From Ursus arctos (Eukaryota > Chordata > Mammalia > Carnivora > Ursidae): a stretch of DNA of 64,000 nucleotides. Every line of letters begins with the position of its first letter. The stretch's first letter is position 1. The notes under the pieces were generated by a model that was given only the letters and a program-made list of their open reading frames with translations, made no database searches and was not told the DNA's origin. The stretch is taken from assembly GCF_023065955.2 (NCBI RefSeq), contig NW_026623089.1:30534767-30598766 (forward strand), written 5' to 3'. Below are positions 12,101 through 25,300 of this stretch, piece by piece. The position numbers were made by a program, and so were the translations under genes.

Positions 12101-15100
12101 GGGGGGGATGAAGGAGGGATGCCCGAACTCTGCTCTGGGCCATCTGCCAGGGATGCCCCAAGCTGAAGGGTAGCAGGTTTGTGGGAGCAGTACCTGTGTG
12201 CAAAGTCCACAGGGTCACCCAGCCCCCTCCACGGTTTATGGGCAGGGGCATCTACTGAATGGCCTCATTCCTTCCTAGTCCATCTGAACCCCCAGCTTCC
12301 CAGCCTTCACTCCTCTTCACCCCCCTCCCTCCCCATTCCAGACACACACAGCACAACCTACACGGTTCCCCAGACTCTCCTTGCCCAAGCTCATGTCAGT
12401 CCCTCTCACCAAAACGCCCTCTTGCCCTGTGTCTCTGCCCACTGGGCCCCTATTCCCCTGAGGTTAAATGCTATCTCTTCTGAGAAGCCTTCCTCAGTAT
12501 CCTGCAGCATCTATTTCCCCCTCCTTGGGGCTGCAGGATTCCCTTCCTGTGCAGCCCCCTCTTTCCAGCATTTATTCAAGAGTGTTCTAACTGGCCTGAC
12601 ACATCTGTGTTCTCTGAGCTCCCTAAAGGCAAGAACCTTATCTTGCTGATCTTTCTCAACTGGCCAACACAGATGGGCACATAGTAGGTGGTCAACTAAC
12701 AGTGGTGAGGTGAATGAATGCATGAATGAACGAATGAACAGACTAACTATGGGAAGGCTGTTGGAAACACCACGTCTCAGAGCAGTGAGGTCATGGCCGA
12801 GGGGACACTGATCACCGTGGTGCTCAGATGCACTCAGGCTAACCCCAGGCCCTTTGGAATGATTGATGATGTTATAAGATCTTTTCGTATCTCTGAACTT
12901 CACTGACCCCTTACCTCCTTCTAAATCCCCAGGCTCAATGCATCCCAGCCCATCTTTTTAATGCATCCTGTTTTCTATAAACCACCCAGTGACTTCAAAA
13001 GCTCAAGTTATTCCCCAGACAGAACCAGAGGACCCATCTCCTCTGTTTACTCCCCATCCTGCTTAAGGTTTATTATTTAATGTCACAAGGTTTCCTGTGA
13101 GCATGTCTTTGCGAGGACGCTCCTACTGTGGCCTGAGAGCTCTGTATGCTAAGAGGTAATGTGAGAACACAAGCATGCAAGATGTGTCTTCAAAACTCCT
13201 CGGGCTCTGCTGCCGAAACTCACTTTACGGTCACTCTTTACAGATTGTCCTCAACTTCACATCCATGGATTTGTTTAAAAGCCGCCTGTGCTGGTACGAC
13301 TATGTGGAGGTCCGGGATGGTTACTGGAGAAAAGCCCCCCTCTTGGGTGAGTTGACTTGCGAAAGCCTTGAGAGAGGGGCGATGAGCCGTTCTGTGTGAT
13401 ACCATTAATGCATGGAAGGGCCCGTCCTGACAGCAGTCACAGGAAGCTCTCAAGGGCCAGTGTCATTGTAAAACTCCAAACACTCCATTTGGCAACACAT
13501 GTTAAAAGCTTTTAAGACGGAGACTGCCCTTCAACCTAGTAATTCTGCTTCTTGGAATGTATCCTAAGGAACCAATTAAGGAAGTGTGCAAAGTTCTAGC
13601 TATGGGGATGTTCACTGGAGCAGGGAAAATGGAAAACGGTTTAAATGTTCAACAGTAGGGGTTCGCTGAAGAAATTGGGATACATCTTTCCAGGGGAAAA
13701 CTGTCCGGCCACTAAAAATAAAGTTGGAGGTGACTACTTATTGATACAGAAAGGTGTTCCTGTACGTTGTCACGCAAAAAGGTGTTACAAAATAGAACAT
13801 GCAGTTGAATTCCATTTTAATAAAAATACATGTATACGCATAGTTTGCAGGCTTTGCAAACTCAGAGGCCCTCAGACATAGGGCATACATGAAGGCGATG
13901 GGGTTGTCGTAATAAACAGAGGAGGGGTGGGGAGTGTGGCAAAGTGAACAGTGACTGTCCTGACCAGAATTACTCTAAACAAAATTACTTAAAACGTATA
14001 CAGGTTGGATTCAACTGGAAGAAACCACTTTGTGATCTACAGTATAAATATCAAGTAGAATTATAAACATAAATAAATAACATATAGTGGTTATTTCAGG
14101 ATGATGGAGTATTTTTTTAAAAAATTTATTCTGGGGGCACCTGGGCGGCTCAGTCGGTTAGATGTCCAATTCTTGATTTTGGCTCAGGTCATGATCTCAG
14201 AGTCAGGAGATCGAGCCCTATGTCAGGCTCTGCTCGAGGGATGGAGTCTGCTCAAGAATTCTCCTTCTCCCTCTGCACCTCCCCCCCCCCAAATGCTCTC
14301 TCTCTCTCTCTTAAAAATTTTTTTATTCCGTTTTTCTTGGTTTAGCTATATTTTCTAATTTTTCTACAATAAGCATGGACCCTTTCTGGGAGATGCCCAG
14401 TGCATGAACTCATATGTGAAAAGGCAGCTTGGACCCTTCAGTGAGAGGCACTGGGCCGGTGGCATAAGGAGAAAAGTCAGTTCATTCGGGATTGGTCACC
14501 AGAAGAGTGATTTCCCGTGGGTGACCCAAAAAGATGAATGTATAGAGAACCAATGGCACGGTGTCCTGGGAACGGACACAGGGACTCCTTTGGCTCAGGA
14601 ATAGCAATGGTGGAGCCAGAGAGGAATGCAGATTTACGAGGAGCCCGATGGAAGGGTTTTGGCTGATAGTGGATTGTCCTCATTTTTAGAGCAGTAGTAG
14701 TCTGGGCTTCCAGCTTCACTAGTCCAAGTCCTCAGTGAGATCTTTGTCCCTGGCATATCCTCATATGGGCAGAAAAGCCACACCGGTTATGCTGTGACTA
14801 GCCGGCCTGGGAGTGAGCTGCCGTCTCGGGACAGCAGACTAGAGATGGAAACAGGAGAGGGAGAGAGTTAAGCTGGGGGGTTCCATGGCCAGACCGAGCC
14901 TGACTTCAAGTCAGATTCCGGGTAGGTCAGAAGAGATAGGGATGGAGGGTCTGGCTGAACCTGAGGGGGCCTGGCAGATATTAAGCTCTGTATGGCCACG
15001 GGTCTCAGCCAGGTCAGCTTTCATTGGGAATAGCACATAAGCCCCTTCTGTCCAGAGGACCATGAGTTTAAATTCCTAGAGGTACAAACGGCTAGGAATT

Positions 15101-16309
15101 TGTGTCCACTCACGCTCAGGAAAGCAGCCATAGCAGGCTGTGAGTGGGGTACCAGCTTACCACCATCATCAGTGGGGTAGTTTGCCGTCCTGGTCAGTAA
15201 GCCAAGCACAGACAGGAGCATGTATGCTGTAGGACAAATGGGTTTGGTTACCTGATGGCGAGGTGGAGGCTGCCTGCCCTGGATTTCTGCTTCCTGTCTC
15301 ATGTGGGCAGACACAGTGCATGCTAGGAGCCAGAAGGAGGCATGGCTTTAGGGGTAGTACTGGTTGGGTGTGGCAGACAGACTGAGCGCTGCATTCCTGA
15401 GACTGGCTGGACATCAGCATCTGCCGGGAAGATTTCTCTAAATACAGATCCCGGGGAGACTACCGAATCAGAATCCCCGTGAGCCGGGTCAGGGAATGAG
15501 CCTGCTTATTGGTAAATGTATGTGCATGGGTACCCGTTTAGCACCATATACGTAGAAGGGGGACCGTAGGGTGCTCATCAAACAACTGAAGCTGGTTACC
15601 GCTGAGAAAGGGAGCACAGAGGTGGTGGGCAGCTGGGTAGTTTGGTTTGTATGCTTCTGGATTGTTCTACATCTTTTATAAGGCATTCAGGTAGTATTTT
15701 ATAATTAAACTAATACAAGGGGCTGTGTGGGAGGAGTTTCAATGACAACGTGCAATCATGGACCCCTCGACCTGGCAGGGGTCTTAAAGTCACCAGGAGA
15801 ACACAGTCTCCAAGAGTGGACCAACTCGCTCTGTCCACATAGCCAGCCAGTGGCTGAGATCAGACCAGAACTCAGATGTCCTGGTCGTGGGGAGTGGAGA
15901 CTGCTGCATCTGAGAAGGGTATCCTGGTAGGACTGTCAGATAAAATGCATGGTTCACTGTTTTTCTGAAATTCAAATGTAACTGGCCTTCCTGTATTTCT
16001 GTTTGTGAAATCTGGCAACCCCAACTGCCCCCCGAGGAATGTGGTCGACTCAAAGGGCTCAGGGGAAGGAAGCTCTCGGTAACTGAAGTTCCCCAGAGAG
16101 GGCCGAGACACACTTCTGAGAGTGGGCACAGCCAGAGGCATTTCCAGTGATTCCCTTTTCCTGAACTTGAAACAAGAATTTTCTCACTGCAGATCCTGTG
16201 TCTCTGGCTATACTTTCATCAATGAGATGTTGTTGTCAGTGATGGTTTGTTTTGTGTGGGTTTTGTGTGGTTTTTTTTTGGGGGGGGGGACTCATATTTT
16301 ACACACTTT

Positions 16310-16353
<44 letters not shown>

Positions 16354-19300
16354 ATGAGTGTGCCGCAGCCAAGGCATGGCCCAGTGCCTGTAACCGTCAT
16401 TCTTCGTTTGCGGGAATTCTCCTTTGCCAACTATTTGGCCCTGCTCTGATGTTTCCAAATGCAGTTGTTAGTGCACTTTTGTGTTTGGAACAAGTGCATT
16501 GTGTGGGCCGAGCTGGTCCCTGGGAGGGGTCAGTGCCATGAAATCTGCTGGGAGGAGGCAGGTCAATGCCCCTTTGGCAGGAGGGAGAGCGGATTAGGGC
16601 GGATTGTGAAAGTATGCATCTTGCTCTGAAAAACTGTGCATTGCATATTTTCCCAGGGCAGTGTGTGAAAATCCAGGCATAATGGACGCATAACTTTTTA
16701 TGAATGAACCCTTTATGACTCCCCGTGGAGCCTACTTGTAGTGTCCTTATCTGCATTTCCTCTTCTTGATATCCTTATTAAGCTCCTCCTCCAACGCCAG
16801 AAACCCGCTTCAGTTTAGGGATTTGCCACCTTTTCTCTAGTCCAGTTTCTGCCCAGCCTGTTTGTTTTCTTGGAAGGGGCTGTTCGGGACCCACTTCTTC
16901 ACAAAGTGATTAAAGAGAAGTGTAAGTAGAATGAGAATAGTTCACAACTGGTTACAGGTATCGAATTGGTTTTTCAGTTTTAGGGGTCACTCATGAGACT
17001 ACGCCTGAAGTGGGGAGGAAAGGGGTGCCACATAGAGAATTTACCAGTAATCTTAAATACTGTCGTGTTCATTGGATTCCCCTCCCTTATTTCTGCTGGA
17101 GGAATTACTTGAACAATGCACTTTTGTATGCAGAACTGTCTTTGAGCATTCTGTACCGCAATGCACACAAAAGCCCCTCTCCCCGCTTTCCCTGAAGTGG
17201 GGAGGGAAGTTCAGAAAGGCCAGGCTGGCCAATCAGTGTCGCGTGGCCCCACTACTGGGGCTCCCTTGGCAGGGGCAATCTCCCAAATGAGCAGAAATGA
17301 TAGCGGGAGTCAAACAGCCAAGGCTGGCATCGCCGCAAGCTCTCTGTATGGTTGGAGGCTTTGATCTTCATTCCTAAGTGTCCGTATCCAGTCTGGGAAC
17401 GATGTGTACATTCCCAGAGAGCACATTTCATGTCTATTCGTCTGAAAGTGGACCGTGTCCAGAATCACACCTTAAACAGAGAAGTTCCTTCTGATGGTGG
17501 TGGCCGTGGTGATGAAGTAGGAGGTGACATTGTTGATGAAGGTCAAGATCCCAGACTGCCATGGTTCAAATCCTGCTTCACTTACAACTTTGAGTGTAAC
17601 TCAAGGTGAAGGTAACTCAACCCAAATTCTTCAATCCTCGGTGTTCTCATAACCTCGATTACTAATAGTTCCTAATCCAGGGGTAGCAGGATGCAGTCAG
17701 ATAATCTATGTAGGGTGCTCAGGACAGTGTCATGCTCACTAACAAAGGGCTTTTGTTAGAACCATTATGGTGGAGATGAGAGTGTTGAGAAAACAGGGGA
17801 CAAAGTAGAGGGTTTTAGGTAAGAATTACATGGTAATTGGGGGAGAGAAGTTACTTAGAAATCATCTGTAATTTATGCTACCAAGTCTGGCTTTGCAGGA
17901 ATTCCTCCCTCCCCCAGAGTTGTGAGCAGACCGGGGTTGTCCTGTGGCCCCGCGGTAGGTGGTTTTTCTCATCCAGTTGGGTCCTTAGGCAGCAAGGCAG
18001 GCATGGGAAGGCCCTCCATTTTTTGGCAACAGTCTCCAGTGGCTGTGACAGCTGGGGTTTTACAAGAAATTTGGACTTGAAACTCGGTTCGGCTAAGAAG
18101 GAATTCTTTTTGTGATCCCACGTTGCTGACCCGCTGTTCAGCAGCCTTGTCTCCTCACTGGTAAGCAGTACTTCCCCATGCTTACGTGTTGTTTGCCAAG
18201 AATTAATTGACACTAATTGGCCATGCCAGAGTAACCATTACTGAAAATTTATAGGCTTCTGATGGATTGTGCCTTGCCAAATTCCTGGCAGAAGTTTCAG
18301 TTCATCTCACTTAATGTTAAGCTCACCAAATCCAAAAAGCTGCAGGTGGCCAGAATCGGAAGGAAGCAGAAGGAAATCAGCAGCTTCTACTCCACGTCTC
18401 CCCAAAGAATGTATCCACAGTTGGCCATCAGGACATGTCCACAGTGGCCCTTATTCCTCTCCGAACCTCACTCCCCCCATTTCTCAGAAGGGAAAGGAGA
18501 ATTATAACTTCAAGTAGTGTTGGATAAGGGAGTGCCCACTAAATATCTGTTGAGCAGACATAAAAAATATTGAGATATAATTCACATATAATACAACTCA
18601 CCGTTTAAAGTATTCAAGTCAATGATTTTTAGTATGTTCACGGAGTTGTGCGGCCAACCATCACCATAATCAATTTTAGAGCATCTTCATCACCCCAAAA
18701 GAAAACCTATACTCATTAACAGTCACTCCCTGTTTCCCCAATATTAAGTGGACTTTTGAGTGACTCATGTAGTCAGTGCTTGAGAGAACTATAACTTCCA
18801 GTCCAAATAGACCTTGACTGGTCTGTGTTGTGAACTGATCAGTACAACTCAGCTCATGTCCCATCCCATCCCCATTCCTATCCTGCCGCAGCTGCCATCT
18901 TTAGACAGCATTAGGAATTGTGGGGTCAGGGGTTACCACACACTGGGAAGGTGTGGCCTTCCGCCTCTTCCTCTGTAGAAGATCCAAATTTCAGACTTGG
19001 ACCCAAGTGTCTGAGGAATACACATTTGTTTGTATTTTCTCAATAACAGAATTTCAGCAGCAATTATGAGCCCCCTTCTGTCAGGTAGCGTGAAGTTAAC
19101 TTCAGTCAGATTGTGTTTTCTTCCCTCAAGGTGGGGGTCCGATAAGGGATATACTTTGTGCCAAGGCATGGTGGCAGGGGAGGCATCCATATTGCTATCC
19201 ACGCTGGCCTTGCTGGGTGTCCTCATACCTGGTCTCCAGCCCTCTGCCCGAGCAAAGAATCCTAAGTGGCTGCTGTGCCTCCTCCTTCTCTCAACTCTAA

Positions 19301-22300
19301 GCCAGGTCAGGTCGGTGCCAAGTCCACATCTCCTTAGAAGACATTCAGTGGGTCATGTCCTATGGCTCCCCACATCCTCTGGACTATGGGAAAGTCCCCT
19401 CCATACCCCCTTTGGCTGAAGAAATCTGCATGCCGGTCTCCGGCCTAATGTCTGGATGAACTATGTCGATGAACTGGGTCAGAACTTATTCGGACCCCAG
19501 GTGGGGCATGGGGGTGTAAGGTCATGTTGCCCCTCCAGGCTCTGCAGGGACGGGGGGCACAGTTCTGTTCTTCTCCCAGATCCTTTCTGGTTTTATTTGT
19601 TTTTATTATTTTTTAAAGATTTTATTTAAATTCAAGTTAGTTAACATATATTATTAGTTTTAGGAGTAGAATTTAGTGATTCATCGGTTGCATATAACAC
19701 GCAGTGCTCACCCAACAAGTGCCCTTCTTAATGCCCATCACCCATTTACCCCCATACCCTCACCCACCTCCCCTCAGCTTGTTCCCTATAGTTAAGAGTC
19801 TCTTATGGTTTGCCTCCCTCTCTGTTTTTATCTTATTTTATTTTTCTTTCCCTTCCCCTATGTTCATCTGTTTTGTTTCTTAAGTTCCACATGTGAGTGA
19901 AATCATATGGTATTTGTCTTCTCTGACTGACTTATTTTGCTTAGCATAATATCCTGTAGTTCCCTCCACATCATTGCAAGTGGAAGATTTCATTCTTTTT
20001 GATGGCTGTGTGATATTCCATCATATATACCACATCTTCTTTATCCATTCCTCTGTCAGTGGACGTATGGGCTCTTTCCATAGTTTGGCTATTGTGGACA
20101 TTGCTGCTAAAAACATTGGGTTGCAGGTGCCCCTTCAAATCATTATTTTTGTATCCTTTGGATAAATATCTAGTAGCACAATTGCTGGATTGTGGGTAGT
20201 TCTATTATTAACTTTTTGAGAAACCTCCATACTGTTTTCCAGAGTGCACCAGCTTGCATTCCCACCAACAGTGCAAGACGGTTCCCCTTTCTCGGCATCC
20301 CTGCCAACATCTGTTGTTCCCTGACTTGTTAACTTCAGCCATTCTAACTGGTGTGAGGTGGTATCTCATTGTGGTTTTGATTTGTATTTCCCTGATGATG
20401 AGTGATGTGGATCATTTTTTCATGTATCTGTTGGCTATTTGTATGTCTTCTTTGGAGAAATGTCTGTTCATGTCTTCTGACCATTTCTGGATTATTTGTT
20501 TTTTGGGTGTTGAGTTTGATAAGTTCTTTTTAGATTTTGGGTACTAGCCCTTTATCAGATATGTCATTTGCAAATATCTTCTCCCATTCCATAGGCTGCC
20601 TTTTAGTTTTATTGATTTTTTTCTTTTGCTGTGCAGAAGCTTTTTAAATTGATGAAGTCGAGTAGTCCATTTTTGCTTTTGTGTCCTCCCAGATCCTTAA
20701 ATTCACTTGCGGTCTCTACCATCTTTTTCCATCAAGGGTCTTAACTCAGGGTGGGAAAGGTATGGGGTCCTTCTAGAAGGTCCATGGTCCCCTCTCTAAT
20801 CCTCTCTCTTCCTAGGTCCCTCACTCATCTGTCCTAGCAATCTTTCTAAAACTATAAGGGTGAAAATGGAAAAATGTGCGCTTACTCATTGAGTGTTCTT
20901 CCAAACCTTTGTAATTGTGACTAGGCTTGTGGAATTCAAAAGCCTAGAAGATTTGATTTTTGTATGTGTCATATGTTCTCTGGCATCCCTTTTCTGAGGC
21001 AAGGAAAGCAGAATGTCTTCCCAAAGGCATGCTTCCCCCAAAAGAAGGGCATGTATGTAATAGGAGGTAGCGAGGGAGGCAACATTCACGGCTGTCTCAG
21101 ACTGTTACCGCCACACCTGCAGCACCTGTACCAGACCCACTTGGCAGAGGAGGGGGCGCCCAAGCTAAACTCCGGGTACCTTGATTGACTGGCGTCTGGA
21201 ACCCTCTTGAAGTCGGCCTGGAGGAGACACCTAGGCGGTGTGATTGCTTCCTTCCGTCCTGTGTCCGGCCTGCGCTGCAGGGTGAACCGCCGCAGTTAAG
21301 GTTACCGCCCGCCCGGAGCCACACGGGGAACGCCGCTCCCTGTCTGTCTGTAATGAGCTGCTTCTTGCCGTCTGCCGGCAGCCTCACCCATCTTCTCCAC
21401 TTCCCAGGTCGGTTTTGCGGTGATCACGTCCCGGAGCCCCTCACCTCCACGGACAGCCGGCTCTGGGTGGAGTTCCGCAGCAGCAGCAGCATCTTGGGCA
21501 AGGGTTTCTTCGCGGTGTACGAAGGTTTGTTCATGGGAGAGAAGCCCCCTGGGGAGCTCCGGATGTGCTCTGACCTTCACATGCAGCCACTGGCCCTCTT
21601 GCACCCAGGCTCGTGTGGCAGCTGCCAGAGCCAGGAGGGTCAGGGCAGCCACCACAGGGGCTGGGCGGAGACGTCCCCCTGGTCCCCTTCCTCCACGCTC
21701 TGGAAGCGGAGAGGCCAGCTGTGCCTCCTTCAGGACAGGTGTCGTTTACCTGTCACCATTCTGCTGAACTCCGTTCCAGTGCAGCTGGGGGCCTGTCCGG
21801 CGTAGAGAGCCCTGAGCGCATGAAAGCAGCCTCCAAATAGCTGTGTGAGCTCGAGCAAAGGACCTAACCCTCTGGGCCTCTGTTTGTTTCACTGATGAAA
21901 AGAGGACTGTGGGCAATATCAGTTTATGTACAACCACAGTTCTTGAAAGGGTCTCCAAGGCCACCATTGGTGGTTGAGTTGAGGAAACAAATAGGTCTGG
22001 GCACTAGGCAGCTGACCCCAGGGCATTTCTGCTAAAGTTTGTTCCACATATTGGGTAAATTGTAATTTTGAAGAGGCCAAGGTTTTGTTTTTATAAAACA
22101 CATAACACGTGTATGCACGTGTGTATGTGTGTGCACGCACATGCGCACGCGTGCGTCCCTCTGTACCAGCGGTCCCCTACCCTCTACTTTAGAATCACTT
22201 GGGGAACTCAAACATCGCTGCTACTTGGAGCTCCGCCAGGCCCCCTGGCATCAGAACTTCTAGGGATGTGGCCCCTGCTTCCACATCTCAAAACATTCCC

Positions 22301-25300
22301 CAGGTGATCGTGATGCACAGGAAAGGTGGAGAACCACTGCCTTACCTGGCTGTTCTGTTTATATGAAAAAATCCAGAGTTGGAAACAAATGACTTGTGCC
22401 TTTCTGGAGGCACAGTCTCGGTTGGATGGAGATGAAAATGTTGCCATGTGGAGCCACCTAGTGGTGATAAGTGTGGCCATTCATTTCCTTCCTAAGGTCT
22501 GACCAGGGACCCCATTCCTCCTCTCCTGGCTCTCTTTCTAAAGCTACGTGTGGGGGAGACATTAACAAAGATGCTGGTCAGATTCAATCTCCCAACTACC
22601 CAGATGACTACAGACCTTCCAAGGAATGTGTGTGGAGGATTACGGTTTCGGAAGGGTTTCACGTGGGGCTTACCTTCCAAGCTTTTGAGGTGAGTACTGC
22701 TCAGGTTTTCTTCCTGAGGATGAAGTGAATGTCAACGTCTACTGGACACTCTGTGCTCCATAAAGATGGGTTTCCATTTTGTGGATTGCAAACGGAACCT
22801 AAGAGACCATTGCAAGCTCACGATGCCTTGTACCTGGACATTGGGCATCAAAATCTTTGCAAACTCTGAAATCGCATCCATCCCCTTTCTGATGGCTGCC
22901 AGGGGGAACTGAAAGCCTAGGATGGGATCCCAGGAAGTTGTGTAGAACCGTTCTTCCCCGTGTGTCATCTCTTAGTCTGCACAGTTTTGTTCTCCCTGGG
23001 CTTCCATAAGTAGGGACAGCTTCCAGAGCCCAGGACACACTTGGGTCCTTCTGCCTTCTGGTTAGATTTTTGAGAATGTTATTTAAGTTCAATTCTTACA
23101 TTAAAAAACAAAAGCCTTAAAGCCAGACTATCTGTCATCTTCCACGTTGCCTTTGTTTCTCTCTTTAGATCGAAAGGCATGACAGCTGCGCATACGACTA
23201 CCTGGAAATCCGCGACGGCCCCACTGAAGAGAGCACCCTAATTGGCCATTTTTGTGGCTACGAGAAGCCAGAAGATGTGAAATCGAGCTCCAACAGAATG
23301 TGGATGAAGTTTGTGTCCGATGGCTCTATCAATAAAGCGGGCTTTGCAGCCAATTTTTTCAAGGGTATGAATTAGCAGTTTGTTTCCATTTTTAGTCACA
23401 GGAAGAGGGATTGCCCCCCTGGCTTAAAAATCACAAAACCCATATGGAACCTTTGCAGCAAACAAGGCTCCCTGCGGGGAGAAGGCAGTGACCCATTTTC
23501 GAGCTGCCTCTAACCGAGTTCACCACTGACTCGGGAGCAGCCACGGCCTGGGCTGCTTCATGGCAGAAAGTTCTGCCGCTGCACTTGGAAACTAGATTTA
23601 ATAAATTTACCAGGTCAGCTTAGTAAACCTCACGGAAACTGAGCATTGATAATAAATATTCGTGAAGTCACTCTCATTAATTGAGCACCTACTGTGTGTC
23701 AGGAACTGTGCAAGGTACTTGGTGGACTTGATGTCACTTAATTCCCAAAATTGCCCTTCGAGCTGGGTTTGGATCATGTTTGATTAGGGTTGAGGAGGGT
23801 TGCTTGGAGGTCACTCAGGTAGTTAAGTGGCAGATCAAGAATCCAAGTGCAGTCTGACTCCTAAACCCAAACTCTTTCTACAGTGTTGCCTTGCATTCCC
23901 TGATGTGGGCCAGAGAGGCAGCGTCCCTCTTCAGCTGCTGACGCACCACCCCCCCCCCGGCCTACAGGTCTCCCCCCGAGTGGGTGGGGGCGGGGAGGAG
24001 AGTGAGGGGGTGCTCAGGGAACAAGCTTCCGTGTGGTCTTGGGGACCTGCTGTGTTGCAGAGTCTTGATGAAAGCTACTCAGAGTGACATGGGAAGCCCA
24101 GCATTCCCGGCCCCAGCAGAAGGGGCTTCTCAGGTCTTCCTTCCTGCTGTCAGGGCCCCGGAAGCCCCTCAGACCACACTGTAAAGGGAGGCCTGGATAT
24201 TCCCCAGCTCATCACATTGTGATCGGGCGCCCGGCGATGTCAGCAGCCACTGAAGGGTGTTACCTAATCCACATCAGAGGTCTTTTGGTCAGTGGCACCA
24301 CTCATGTCCAGGAGGAAGCCGCTTTCCCCTCCCTCCCTCCTCTCCAAGGACTCCTGGCTGTGCCAGTCCAGAAATCCTGGTCCCTCTCTTACTCCCGCTC
24401 TCGGCATCTGCCCCCTCTTTAGCCCTTTCTCCCAGGTTCTATGTAAGTGCATGGCTGTCAGAGGAACCCATTTCAAGCCATGTGAGCCTAAGCACGCAGA
24501 TCTTTGTCTTTACTGAAACTTCAGGTTTCCTCTCTGTAAAACGAGGGGAAGGAATCTGCCCATTTTACCTAACCCGTTGTGAAGCCCACCAAATGATGGC
24601 TGTGGAGACACTTTATAAGCTGAAAAGTGCCTCACAGATATGTGGGATTCTTCTTCTTTTGTCTCGAGGCCTCTGGAAGAGTGAAGCCCAAGCAGAAACA
24701 GACCAAGAATCAAAATGCTGTGGATAATCAGGGAAAAAAATGGAGTCAGTTCTTTCCCCAGCAAAAAAGCCAGGCTGTAGGCAAATGTATTTCCAACGCA
24801 GGTGAGCTTGTGGTTGAGAAGCCCGGAAATTCACAGTCTGCGCCCCACCTGGCCCAGACCACGTGTGACATAGCAGTAATGACACTCGCTGGGTGGCCTT
24901 AAGCAAGTGACACAACCTCTCTGAACCCCAAATGGTCCACTTCTAGAAATGACATACGAGGCTATTGCGGAGCTGTCAGGAGAAAATGAAACGGTGTGAG
25001 CGAATGCACATCGTATAATGTTAGTCCCGTGAACTGTCTGCTGAAGGAGTCTCTGAAGTGGTTATTGTTACCTCTGGCAGAAGAGAAGTGGCGATCTCTT
25101 CTTGCTGTCGCCATGTATCAGTTTCTTGGGGCTGCCGTAGCAAATTACCACAAACGTGGAGGCTTAGACCAACGCTTTATCATCTTCCAGTTCTGGAGGT
25201 CAGAATTCCTTGCACTTTCCTGCGTCTCGAGGAGGCCCCCGCATTTCTTGGCTCGGGTGCCCCTCCATCTTCAAGCCAGCGCTGGCCAGTTGAGTCTTTG

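Larger units (their letters stand above)
8242..13243 (+). other. TLL2 intron
   Basis: 5.0 kb. It holds MIR pieces (about 8,310-8,405; 9,540-9,725; 10,860-11,110), an L2 tail (9,295-9,420), a TG microsatellite (9,124-9,162), a MER5-like end (10,490-10,605) and a larger L2 piece (12,330-12,740). The tract 11,280-11,700 ('gggggagccactgaagtttt…') looks like an ancient repeat I cannot name. No exon was found. Confidence 0.7.
13347..21407 (+). other. TLL2 intron (largest visible, 8.1 kb)
   Basis: Contains an old LINE-1 3' UTR piece (13,525-13,835), a Can-SINE (14,134-14,317), a TG microsatellite (16,314-16,350), another old LINE-1-like piece (18,560-18,745) and a young truncated LINE-1 (19,586-20,685). 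The remaining stretches (14.4-16.2, 16.4-18.5 and 18.8-19.5 kb) show no gene and no repeat I can name. Confidence 0.7.

Noticed and set aside
16122..16541. Open frame with Cys-Val repeats
   Set aside because: Translation of the (TG)n microsatellite; not a gene.
19974..20547. Open frames at 19.97-20.17 and 20.25-20.55 kb as possible membrane proteins
   Set aside because: They are translations of the non-coding strand of the truncated LINE-1.
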